DNA of 64,000 bases from Phlebotomus papatasi (Eukaryota > Arthropoda > Insecta > Diptera > Psychodidae). The stretch lies in NCBI RefSeq assembly GCF_024763615.1, contig NC_077222.1:23126001-23190000 (forward strand), read 5' to 3'. The notes under the pieces are model-generated. The model made no database searches, was not told the origin of the DNA, and was given only the letters and a program-made list of their open reading frames with translations. The position numbers and the translations under genes were made by a program. Shown in pieces: positions 1 through 11,509 of this stretch. Position 1 is the first letter of the stretch; each line of letters starts with the position of its first letter.

Positions 1-723
1 TATTGAAAATTTGAGGTTATATTCAAAGAATACAATCTAAGAGCAATTTTTATAGAATTTACAAATAAGTTACAAATTTATTACACTTTCTATTGTAAAC
101 TAAGCTTAAAGGATGACCCAATCTTCAGTACTGCAGTCCCTTAAGTTGTTAATCAAAAAACAATGTTAATTTTCGTTTTTCACGAAAAATATTTTTAAAA
201 CACATTCTAAAATACAAAAAATTTTTAAAGAAATGTAGTTTAAGAAGTATATTAAATTAATCCATAATTTTCCAAAATCGTACAATTACTGATTAAAACC
301 TTACAGTGAAAAAGAAACCCTTAATATTTGCAATACATTTAAGGTTAGAATCACTATAACCTCACATTTTAAAATACTTTTCTTTGCTTAAAATGAGAAT
401 GTTTGTCATTAGAATAATAAAAGTATTTTGTTGCTAATTTTAGGATTTTGTACCAAGAAGTATTCCAAACGAAAAATTCAAATGTATAAAATAACTTTAT
501 GGCACAGAGATTATGTAGAGTTTTTAATTAAGTTTTCTTGTAAATGATTTCTCATAAAAATATGACGTATGATTTTCTTAATCAAAAATAATTATATTTT
601 CATGTTAGCAACTTTATTATTACAAAACAGATTAATTATAACATCATGATAAGTGTCATTCGGTAGAATGAACTCTGCAAATCGGATTAATATGGGGTCA
701 AAAGAATTCAATGTTCAAGTCAT
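1..723. other. AT-rich intron, no gene
   Basis: Only AT-rich sequence with two ATAACCTC/GAGGTTAT words (13-20 and 356-363). No structured feature was found. Confidence 0.6.
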
Positions 724-944
724 GAGTGGGGAAACTGGGATACTTTGATTTGGGGAAGCTTTAAAATTAGGTCTTTTTCTCCCATTTTTAAATGGAATTA
801 AGCCTGATCATAATATAATATAGCTTCACAAATCAATTGTGAAAATAGTTTACACTATGAAAAGGCTCAATTCTAATTAAAAATAGAAGAAGAAAAAAAC
901 AATTTCAAAACTGCTCCAATGTAAAGGTGCTCCGCTTCCCCCTA
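724..944. mobile_element. TAGGGG-type MITE, CACCTTTG subfamily (old copy)
   Basis: Left end GTGGGGAAACTGGGATACTT and right end ..GGTGCTCCGCTTCCCCCTA are imperfect inverted repeats. The interior (CTCCCATTTTTAAAT.., AAGGCTCAATT..) matches the elements at 40263-40462 and 46312-46497. About 220 bp, non-coding. Confidence 0.6.
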
Positions 945-2455
945 TTTGACTTTCTCTATTCGAAATTACTTAAAATTTCAAATAAGATTTATATCAGTTT
1001 AGTTGGAATACTTGTATATAATTTAGATTTACAAAGATTGAAGGAAAAAAAGAGATTAATTAGATGTATTTCATGAATAATACAGCAATTTTGAATCACT
1101 TTATATTTTGGTTCAGAATGAATCAAATTTGATTAAGGACAAAACACAAAATCATTTTTTGATATTTTTAAAGTAAATTTTAAGTATTCCATTTATGCAA
1201 TCGTATCACTGATTACTACTCTTGCTAGGTTCAATAATTTTGCAGATTTTCCTATGATTTTTTTTATAGCAATTTCACGCTTAAGCTTCAACTTCTCAAT
1301 TAACAAAACGTCACAATTAATTATCTTAATTCATTTTTGCAAATTTCTAGTAAAGTCTTGACAAGAGAGAGTATAGAGAGATCATGAGAATCACGCAAAA
1401 ACCTACCCAACATCCCAACATGAATTGAGAGATTTATGGGCAAAATCAACGAAAAAGTGAACAACTTAATTAGAAAAACCACCCCCTCTCAATATAATTA
1501 ATTGCACTTACATACCACCATAGAAGATAATTATCATTTACCCTACTTTTACATCCTCCACAGTTAATAAACAATCTTATGTACAGTGTAAAATGGATTG
1601 TATAGCAAAGTCCATGCTCACTCTCTCTCTCTCTCACTCACTCTCTACCCTCCATTTGGTACAAAATACTCAAAGTAGGGATTCTTGTGTGAATTGAAAA
1701 GAAGCATAAAATTGTATGTGTGCGCTTCCCTAATGATTATAATATGGGAAAATTAATTAAAATTGCACTGCAGAATATTATGTCTAAATAGAAAGATGAG
1801 AGTGCACCAATTCGCATTGATGACCATTCTTCATCGTTTTGTGCTATGTTTTGTGCTTGGGCATCATCGTTCAACTGGCCTGCAAGAGATGTGTTAAATG
1901 GGCACCTCTTGACGGGCGATCGTGAGAAATGTACAATGTGCTCTAGTCATTTGCCTCTTCTATGCTAAGCCAAAGAGATAACTCCCCATGTTGTATGTAT
2001 TTCTCGCCTCACAAGACTCGAATGTCAGGCAAAATGATATTAAATTACCTGATTTTTAAATTATTACGTATTACTTACGTCACTGAACCAATTATGGGAA
2101 TGTAAAAATAAGATTTATTGCAACATCTCAAGAAATTGGAGCACTTTAGGGCTACAACGCATTGATCGTTGTACTTTGAAAATAATTTAGCCGAGACACA
2201 TACCAGACAAATACTATTAATGTTATTATTGCTTCCAAGTTAAAAATAAATCTTTTACAGCATTTTTATTGGCAACTTTCGATAAGGAAACAGTAAAAAC
2301 ATTTGAGATCCTCAGAAGATAATGATACCTTTCACGCTCAGACTATTGGTCTTAATGGGGTGAATCTTAGCTAATTGAAAAATCTAGCAGAAAGTTTTTC
2401 CTTCTTATTTTCAATAGATCGATCGATTGATAAACAAAATTTTTAATGCTTTTGA
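945..2455. other. AT-rich intron with a CT microsatellite
   Basis: No coding signal. A CT/ACTC simple repeat lies at about 1617-1650. The stretch at 1800-2040 is slightly more GC-rich, but open frames are short and no family was recognised. Confidence 0.55.
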
Positions 2456-2459
2456 TACT

Positions 2460-2710
2460 CCTTTTTTCGTGAAATTCGTGAAAATGAAAGAAAATTTCGT
2501 GAAATGAAAATTCGTATATCTTTCTTTCTCAAACGTCTTGCATTTGTCTATTTTACTTTTTCGCATTGAAAATTGGAGTGAACTAAATTGAATTTGTTGT
2601 GATGTTCAAGAAAAGAAGAGTAAGAAAGACAAAGGCAAAACTTTTGAGAGAGAATTAGGTGTAAATTTCAATTTCATAATATATTTCTAATCTAAAAGTT
2701 GTGCTGCAGT
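2460..2710. mobile_element. ~250-bp foldback MITE (GCACACCTTTTAGATC family), copy 1
   Basis: It contains the family landmarks: AATTTCGTGAAAT.. near the left, GAACTAAATTGAATTTGTTGTGATGTTCAA in two parts at the centre, and ..TTTCTAATCTAAAAGTTGTGCTGCAGTCAT at the right. The left terminus is decayed. It abuts the next copy. Confidence 0.6.
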
Positions 2711-2715
2711 CATTA

Positions 2716-2984
2716 TAGCTCCAGCACACCTTTTAAATCATGAAAATTTCATGAAGTCGAAATTTGAATCCTTTTCTTTCTTACGCATTCTGCATATATT
2801 TATCTCATTCTTACGCACTGTTCTTCTTCTTCTTTTAAACGTCCTAACAAATTCAATTTAGCTCAATCGAATTTGCAGTTCCAAATAATGAGATAGACAT
2901 ATGCAAAAATGAGAGAAAGAAAGGAATCTGAATTTTTATTTCCTGAAATTTTTCTGATCTAAAAGATGTGTCGGAGCCATTAGA
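2716..2984. mobile_element. ~250-bp foldback MITE (GCACACCTTTTAGATC family), copy 2
   Basis: It starts CTCCAGCACACCTTTTAAAT and ends TCTAAAAGATGTGTCGGAGC, so the termini are inverted repeats. The centre has a pyrimidine-rich TTCTTCTTCTTTTAAACG block. Confidence 0.7.
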
Positions 2985-4440
2985 AAGAAATTCTTGGAAT
3001 TTGGCAAAAACAACATAAAAGAAAGAATTCTTTAATGTTCGATTGAAATATATATTAGAAACCGCATTTTGGTAAAAATTCGTGTCCTTACGGATAGTCA
3101 GAAATGAAATTAGTAACTTTTAACCGCACACAATCAAATTTCCCATTTTATTTTTCGTTTTATCAACTATGTTTTATTAAATTTTATCTTGTATAAAGTA
3201 TCTGAGAATTTAATATCATTTTTCACAAGAGACATTCAATCCTAAAAATTTAGTTGCCAGGAAATTGATTTTTCTAAAATAATAATAACATAACCTCAGT
3301 TTGTGCAAAAAGTAATATTGCCTAAATTTTTAAAATTTTACTGAATTTAAATTAAATTTTTATAAGTATTCTTGTTGAGATTTTAAACATATTAAACCTT
3401 CTCAAGACCTCGAAACATAAACTATTTCAGGTATGACATATAACCTCAAAAACAAAACATTTCTTCCATCATAGAGGTTATTTCGGAATAAAGGGAAATT
3501 TGGTGTATTACCTGCCTCTTGAAATCCATTATCACAACTTCTAGCTTTATATTTTTAACAAATTATAAAGTCACAAAGTAATTCCAAGTTATAATGGTCC
3601 AAGTTTGCTGTTTGAAACACCTTTTGTCTCTTGGGAAAAGGAACTTCTAACCTCAAAAATTGAGGTTAAGTTTCCGTGAAATTTTGAGATAAATCTTGTA
3701 TTGATCTCAAAACAACAAAAAGTCATTCAAAATTCAAATCCAATTAGCTAGAAAAATATAAAGGAAGGCCCAATAATAAATTTTGCAAGATAAACTATGA
3801 ACTAACCTCTTTTTTTAGGTTATGTCTTTTAAACTTAAAAAAGGGTTATATTCTTTAATTTAGCTAAAAGACTAAAACGTTATAAAATTAGGTCCTTATG
3901 CTTTTTAGGATAAAATAAACATTTGAAGATAAAATATATGTTTAAAATAATCAAATTTGTAAAAAGAATTTCTAACAATTAGAGAAGTTACGGGGTTGAT
4001 TTCTTTTACAGTTTGAATAGTTTTTTGGAGGTTTTATAATTAAAGTAAATTTATCTACTGTGATTCTTTTTAACCGTAACTCGAGGAGAAATCTCGATTC
4101 GATAAGATCAGGATTCACTCTACTTCTAATTTAAACACAAAAAACGTTGAATTCCAAACAGTTTGATATGCATCAATGTCAATTCCGTAAGAAAATTTGG
4201 TCCCACTTTACATTGATAAGCAGGTTTCTTAGAAACTTTTTTAGAGGTTAAGATTAACATAACCTAAAAATATCAATTTATATATTGGGCATGTAATCAA
4301 ACCTCTTCTCTACAAGTCTTGAGTATTGTCTTTTCTTATTAGATTGTCAGGAATCAATAATAATTTTTTCACATAACCTCATATATTCCAATGCTTTCGT
4401 CTCTTCGGATACTCTAGTTTATGGTTACAAATAATAACTT
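2985..4440. other. AT-rich intron with repeated ATAACCTC words
   Basis: No gene. Several ATAACCTC/GAGGTTAT words occur (about 3290, 3440, 3474, 3651, 3663, 4247 and 4372). Confidence 0.55.
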
Positions 4441-4447
4441 TAATAAC

Positions 4448-4600
4448 CCAGCAAACACAGGTATCTTTAAAAAAAACAGCGTTTTCAACACAGTTTTGTT
4501 GAGTCGATCAGCAAAAATATGCTGACCGCTCAGCAGTTCTTGAACAAAAAGTGCTAACCAAATTCAGCTGAAAATACAGATGTTTTCAGAATGTATAGGG
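4448..4600. repeat. CAGCATATTTT/GCTGA repeat, uninterrupted copy
   Basis: It shares ordered blocks with 8013-8545: CAGCGTTTTCA, a GTCGATCAGCAAAAATATGCTGA-like core, GCTAACC, and AGCTGAAAATACA followed by GTTTTCAG. It serves as the empty-site comparison for the insertion at 8170-8509. Confidence 0.55.
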
Positions 4601-7600
4601 AACCGACGTTGATATTAACTTAATGAACAATCCGGTGATCGTCGGATGGGAGGAGGTTCAGCCCAGAATAAAAATTTCTTTTCTTCCCAGAGCTTTCGAT
4701 GCTCTACGCACCTTCTTCAGTGGTCGAAAATGTTAAGCTTTTTCTGGGACTTCGTCTCGATTGGGGACAAGGATGATGTCTTTTCTGGGTACATAGATCA
4801 CTGAGTTTACACACTTTTAGACACTTTACAGCAATTAAAAAAAAAACTTTCAACAATTTCTACAATAAATGATTGATTTTGGCTAAAACACTTTTTCTTC
4901 CTTTATTTGGCGCTCTAATGTGGCTTTGTTTTGATATGTTTTCCGCTTCAACTGAATTGGAATCGGTTAGCATTTGGTGCTCGCTGGGAAATCTTTGCAA
5001 CGTTATAGAACCATAAAACATCATCAGACGATCCCTGAACGCGCTTCTGTTGAGCAAGTGTACTAGCATAACCTCAAAAGAATAAAATCGAGCATATTGC
5101 CTGTTTCCACTCAATTTTTCAAGTTTTATTCTCAAGATAAAACCCTTTCTAACTTCTGCGATTGAAATAATAATTTTGCCTCTTTTCAAAAAATTACACG
5201 CGTATAAAATTGTATAAATACCGGTGTAATATACTTCCACTGCACTTATGCCAGGAAATTACCGCGTACACTGATGCAATTCGCATAGGAGATCAATTGT
5301 AGCATCATTTATCGGTTTCTCCCATCCCATCACTTAATATTTGTTTTACTCCTTTTTTTCTATCTAACCACTCATTCTTCCCCTTTTCTCTCGCCCTTTT
5401 CCACACCTTTTTCTTTCACCTTGAATGTCTATGGAGAGAATTTTCTTTTCCTTTTTCTCTCTCTTTATTTAAAGTTGTAGACTTTGTAGGAAGACTTTAG
5501 AATAAATCTCTCAATAGACAAGAGTTCTCACACATGAGACTTTCAAAATGATATTGGAATCTAGAACTTTTCTACTAATTAAATTAGCCGCCATGTAAAT
5601 TGTTGGTAATATTGGAGGTGAATTGAAAGAAATAAATATTGAGTTGAGTCGGAAATATTCAACAAATCTATTTGATGTTTTCATTTAAAGGCAAAACCAT
5701 ATGAAAAAAGATAAAAAACATTAAAGCAAGGAAAGAGATATTGGACTGAAACATCTGCGATACTCACATATTAGCAACATTTTAATAATTCCTTAATTCT
5801 TCCCGCTTTTTTGGCCATTCCACTTAAATAAAAGAAAAGTCTAAATCCATATAAATCAATCCAATATAATTCTTTCACTTTTCCATCCTCTTTCCTTTAT
5901 GTCTCCCTCACTATATAGATATACACAACAGCATGAAAATCTACCCCATTGTACTTGTTGTTCTTTAGGCGTTGCCGTTCGCTCATTTTAAATGCACCAC
6001 TCTTTGCTGGATTTTAAAATGAGGCATGATTTTTACGATTCACAAATTTGAAATACGATCAGTCGATATGTTATTAGCAGCACTAAAGAAAAGGGATTTC
6101 TGCCATCCACTAGCCCCCATCACCATTGATGGAGATTAAGCACGAAATGCAATAACTAAACAACAAACTAACAATCCAATAATTATTATTAATAAATAAT
6201 CATAACGATAAATAATGATTAAATATCCAATTGGACAATTTAATGTTTTACTGGACGTAAAGTTAAATTGCACAAAAAAATGTAAAACTTTTTGAGCCAG
6301 TTGTTTCACCTTTTTCCTAATGTACAAAATACTCTTTGATGAAAAATGAAACTTTTACAGCCCAAACCACCATCTCAAATGCCATGTGAGCAAAATTAAA
6401 TTAATTTTATCGTCGACATCCAAATATATCCATCTCATAAAGTGTTTTGCTATAATTGTTCAAAAGTTATAAGCGCGATATCTAAAATACATCATACTCA
6501 TATTCCATCTCACTCTTACTCCTTTTCCCTTATGCTCTTTTTCACCTTTTTTTTTTGTTATTTAAACCAAAACTTTGAGTGACGCAACGTTAATTACTTT
6601 TCAAAAGATTCCTTCAATTAATCTTTGTCGTCTAGGATTCATATGTATGGGCTATATAGAGAAAAGAGAGTGAGAGATTGTACCATCTAGTACTATATGG
6701 TTGATATCTTATGCTTAGAAAATGTCTCTTTTCATTTCTTTAACTTTAAATTCACTGTTAGGTTAAAACTTTATTGAAAATTTGATTTAAGTCGTACAGT
6801 TTGAGGTTATAATATACATTAAGCCCTAAACAGATATACGACTCAAGCCGATAGATGGCTTAGTGGAAAACTCATAGAAATACAGTCCAATCATTATTTT
6901 TATTACAATTACCTAAGCCATATCTCGCTTTAAACAATAAGTGTGTCCAGAACATAACCTTACATTAAACATTTAACATAACCTAAAATATTGCAGATTA
7001 ACCTATTAAACAAAAACGAAATAAAGTCCATAATTTTCCGTAATTTCTGCCGAACGATGCAAAGAAATATTGAAGGATATTTAGTTTTCGATTGCTCTTT
7101 TTCTTTACATTTTAATTCTAACGAGTTCTAACCTAAAAAAAAACTTGTCAAATAAAAAGTTTCGTGAATTTTTATTAAATTCTGATGTAAGCAGAATATG
7201 GATTTTTGATTACGAGAGTAAAAGTCTAAGCTAAAGCGAGCTTGAAAAGTTCCTGCTATGACGCGATCTTCTTTTTCAAGGTTAAGTTGCACATAACCTT
7301 AAATATAAACTACCTGAAAAACGTGAAAAACCAATCTAAAAATGAATGATAAAATAAATCAAGTATAATTTGTTTAGCTTTCTAACGAACAGGCATACAT
7401 TTTTATGTAATTCTGAGTATATTTTACAATTGATTGTCATTTTCTTATTACCTCAATTTTTCATCTTAACCTTTTCTAAAGATAAAATCAATTATTCAAA
7501 CCAAAAATTACACTAGCTTTTATTGATACAGTACTATTTCGATAGAGTCAACCCATAAAAAGTATAAACACTGTGAAAAAATATGTAAAATACCAGGTTT

Positions 7601-8010
7601 AATGTCAAACTTTAAAACTACTTTTGTTAACTAAGAACCTGACAGAATTTTTACCGAGTCAAATATTACCTACAGCAATTAATAAGTTAGATTTAGAATA
7701 TTACTGATAAAGAATCAAATACTTTGACTCTTTGAAGTCGTACTGTAGTTATAAATAACTAAAAACGTAACAAGTAAGAGCTTATATTTCATAATAACGA
7801 TCTTTTTAGAAGTTACATAACCTCAAAAAATTTAGAGGTAGGCAAATCGTTCAATTTTTCTTTAGAAATTCATTTTAATAACAATTTTACTTATTAATTC
7901 AAATTTTTATATTTTGATAGTCTCTTGTTTTTTTTTAGAGGAATTAGACGAAAAAATTACGTTGAAGTTTGAGGTTATGTTGTACCTAACCCCAAAGAAA
8001 TTAACGTCCG
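4601..8010. other. AT-rich intron, no gene recognised
   Basis: A more GC-rich patch lies at 4620-4780 (see findings). The open frames at 4860-5240 and 6136-6327 have no family resemblance or coding bias. ATAACCTC words recur at about 5068, 6803, 6957, 7815 and 7970. Confidence 0.5.
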
Positions 8011-8012
8011 TG

Positions 8013-8545
8013 TGAGCACAATTAGCTGAAAAAATCAGCGTTTTCAGCATATTTTCGCTAAATCGATTGAAAAAATATGCTGAGTAGTCAGCAATTCTCC
8101 TACAAAAAATGGTAACCTAATGGAAATGGCACTGTCTCGTGAGTTTTGTTTGACGTTTAGCAGAATTTACAGTAGAGTTCCTCAAATTTGAACATTTGGG
8201 TGGTATAGATGACATTTCTCACTCCTCAAATTTGAACAATATTTTCAAAAACGTAACGGAATTCACGTGAAATGCACTTTCCCTAATTTAAAATGAATAA
8301 CTTTAGAGAATATATTAATTTCATTTATTATGAAACAAATGAAATTCGTTGTCGAAGTTAATATAATACAAAATTATTGAAGAAACACCAGAGAAAAATG
8401 GTTCTAATTTAGACTCCACGCAAAACTTTCTTCACATAACCTCAAATTTTACATTTTGAACGCAACCGTTGTTCAAGTTTGAGGAGTTCAAATTTGAGGA
8501 ACTCGACTGTAGCTGAAAAATACATGTTTTCAGCTGAATGGAAAT
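8013..8545. repeat. CAGCATATTTT/GCTGA repeat, copy interrupted by a MITE
   Basis: Outer parts 8013-8169 and 8510-8545 align with 4448-4600. The interruption is the 340-bp CAGT-ended element. Confidence 0.55.
8170..8509. mobile_element. Tc1/mariner-type MITE (TA-CAGT..ACTG-TA) in an older repeat
   Basis: The ends are TA|CAGTAGAGTTCCTCAAATTT and ..AAATTTGAGGAACTCGACTG|TA. The 340-bp element has no coding capacity. The right subterminal region holds a direct repeat GTTCAAGTTTGAGGA/GTTCAAATTTGAGGA. It splits the CAGCATATTTT repeat, which is unbroken at 4448-4600, so the insertion and TA target duplication can be seen directly. Confidence 0.75.
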
Positions 8546-9165
8546 CGGTGTATTTTTGACAATTCAGGTTCAAATAACTGATTTTAGTAATTCAAAATAA
8601 AATTTGATCGATATGAATTTCGACAATTTAGAATACTTTCAGGCCCTTTAAAAAATCCTACAAGGGTTCATTTGTTCCGTTGTAGAAATTAGGGGATCTT
8701 GCCCTAATAAAGTGCCCAAAGTATTTCGTATCCAAATTGGTCAAACAAATAAAAAAAAATGAATCATAACAGAAACTGGAACAGTAAAAAATCTTATGAA
8801 ACTTCGACACGTGCAACCCATGCAACAAATCTCTAAATTAAATATTCGCATTTAAATTGTATTATGATGTATTAAACTCCCGGAGAGCATTGATGACAAT
8901 AAATCCTATCTAACCTAAAAGCGAAACCCACTTTTTCAGGTTAGAATTAACATAACCTCGAATTTAGAAGAAAAACCTTCAAAGAAGTCTTCTTAAAGGC
9001 AGATTAACTGGATTACCTAAATTAATTTTCTCTTAAAATATTTTGAGAATTCAATTTTGACAATTATTACAAAAAATCTTGATCACCAAAAAAAATCGGG
9101 GGTGACATGATAACTCATTTTCGATATTATCGACTGTCGATTCTGAAAACTTTAAACGATAGCTG

Positions 9166-9325
9166 CACTGGTAAAAATAAAAGAATCAAATTGATCCAAA
9201 TTTGATCCTTTTGCAAAGGTTGGATCAAATTTCGAAATATGAATTCATATTTCTCATAATAGGACATGTGAATTTGATCCATCCTTTGCAAAAGGATCAA
9301 TTTCATCCTTTTATTTTTACCAGTG
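9166..9325. mobile_element. Small palindromic element, CACTGGTAAAAATAAAAG ends
   Basis: The ends CACTGGTAAAAATAAAAGAA and CATCCTTTTATTTTTACCAGTG are inverted repeats. Inside, GGATCAAATTTGATCC-type words recur. About 160 bp, foldback MITE-like; no target duplication was resolved. Confidence 0.6.
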
Positions 9326-9489
9326 TGCACTTTCTGTAACTAATATAGATGTTTATCAACAGTCTCATTCTTTTAAGAATGTCGTAATGAATGGCCCAAC
9401 AATCCGTAATAAGTCGACATTCACTTAATCTAACAGATAAAGATTTATCGATACTATCTATTCGATAGTGTCGAAAAGTTATCATTCTA

Positions 9490-11460
9490 TCCCTGAAATA
9501 TCAAATCGAATTGAGGTTATGTTAAATGGTCCTTCAGCTCAAAATTGGACATAAAAATGGTTATAAATAGGATTTAGGCAATTTTGCAGGATTTCCTTAA
9601 GAAAGAGATATTTAATCGTCTACAAAAGCTAAAATTACCTCACATAACCTCAATTTTAACTTTGAAAAATTCTCACTTAATACCAACCTACGGAAAAGGT
9701 ATATTTTAAGAGTCATAAAATTAGAAATATCCTATTACGATCCAATAATTATGATTTATTGGCTGTTTAAAACTCTTAAATGATCCTTTTGCCACCTTGA
9801 AAAGTTCTTGGAAAATTACCAAAATTTCAGTACTACTTCCAATGCCTCTGTACGCACAATCTATACATTAAAAACCTAAATGTCTCATCTTTGAGAAGTG
9901 AAAATTTCCCTCCTCGCCTCCCAAATGGCATAATGTCTATAGCAACATGAAAAACCCCCAAAAGATCATGATGAGAAAGAAGAGTATCAGCAAAAATAGA
10001 TATCCTCTTTCTAACCTCATCCAAAATAAAATATATTTGAACATGGCAGAAGAATCTATCTCCTCACACTCTCCCTTGAAAATGAAATAATAATTTATCT
10101 CTTATATCAAAAAATCATTCTGAGAAAATTTTCAACACGAATGGATCAACAACATTTTTATATATCCTCCTCCCCCTCACTCTCTATCTCTCTCTTTCTC
10201 TGGCTTAACATTTCAATTAATTTACACTTTAAAAATAATTCCATTGGAGAAAAAACACGCATTTTTCATTCGCTGACAATAAAATATTCTTTGAAGAAGT
10301 TCTGTGTTGGGGTGTATGAGGAAGTCTTTACAAATTTTTATACAAATTCCAAACAAACAACACAAATAAATTGGTTGTTAATTCATCTCTTATATCTTTC
10401 TTCTCACTTCTACGGGAATTTTTCATATATTTCTGTGTTTTTTTTTCTGGCTATCTTAAGGTTTTCCCTGAGTGCTTTACGGAATGGCAGATTGTCATTC
10501 TGGAGAGTCACATATTCTTGGTTAAATAAATGTAAACGGTGTGAGAGAGTGAGAATATTTCTTTTGCCCACCGTATATAACTTTATAAATTACACAAATG
10601 ACATCTTAATTGTTATGAATGTATCAGCGTTATTCGGAATATATGTGCCCACACTTTGCACGATAATACCCTCCATTCATGATGGCATTAAATGAAAAGT
10701 ACAAATTGATGCTTCATTCAGTGTATACGATGGAAGAAAAAATTATTGTTAAACTGCTGTTTGAATGTCCCATTGGCCATACAATAACCGTGACGAGTGT
10801 TTAAGAGTGTTGAAAAAGAAGATGTGTGTCTTTTTAACCATTTTTCTTTCCCTCCCCTTGCAATATCTACATAATATAATATGAGCCATGTATTTCATTT
10901 TCACACCGTGGACAAGGAAGGATGGATGGTTTTCACACCTTTTCAGTAGAACACGACGAATATTTAATGAATTTCATCTTTTATTATTCATGAAATTAAT
11001 ATTGTATTGAAATGATGACTGGTATCGTCATTAATTGTTTCTCTCTTACATTCTTTACACGCCATCATCTATGTCGAGAGAGTCACATAAAACTTTTTTT
11101 TTCTTATATATTATTTCACTAATATGAACATTAAATAGACTTAATATATTTTGTCGCATACACACCTTTACAAAATGGGGATGGTAACAATGAGAAAAAT
11201 TATGATGAATAATATCCACCATTCTTGGCGTTGACAAAATAATCGAAATTCTACGTGATCTTCATAGAAATGTCTCACGGCATCAAAAAGATATCTCATT
11301 CCCATTTTCATCTTCTTTTTTCACCACCAAACAATATTGCTCTCTGTACTCTTGAGACACAATTTTATGTCGGCATTATTTGAAAATTTTATTCATTACC
11401 TGGATAGAAAGTCACTTGGACTAAATTGATGGTTCAATAAAAGATACAATGGACACATTA
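9490..11460. other. AT-rich intron, no gene recognised
   Basis: The longest open frame in the window (10141-10695, plus) lies here but looks random (see rejected list). No repeat family was recognised. Confidence 0.5.
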
Positions 11461-11509
11461 TTAGTTAGGCAAATTTCTTATTTTGGCACGTTAAAATTAT
11501 ACTTTTAAG

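Noticed and set aside
10141..10695. 184-codon plus-strand open frame, the longest in the window
   Set aside because: AT-rich, Ser/Phe/Leu/Ile/Asn-rich composition with no domain, no coding bias and no splice context; typical of chance in such DNA.
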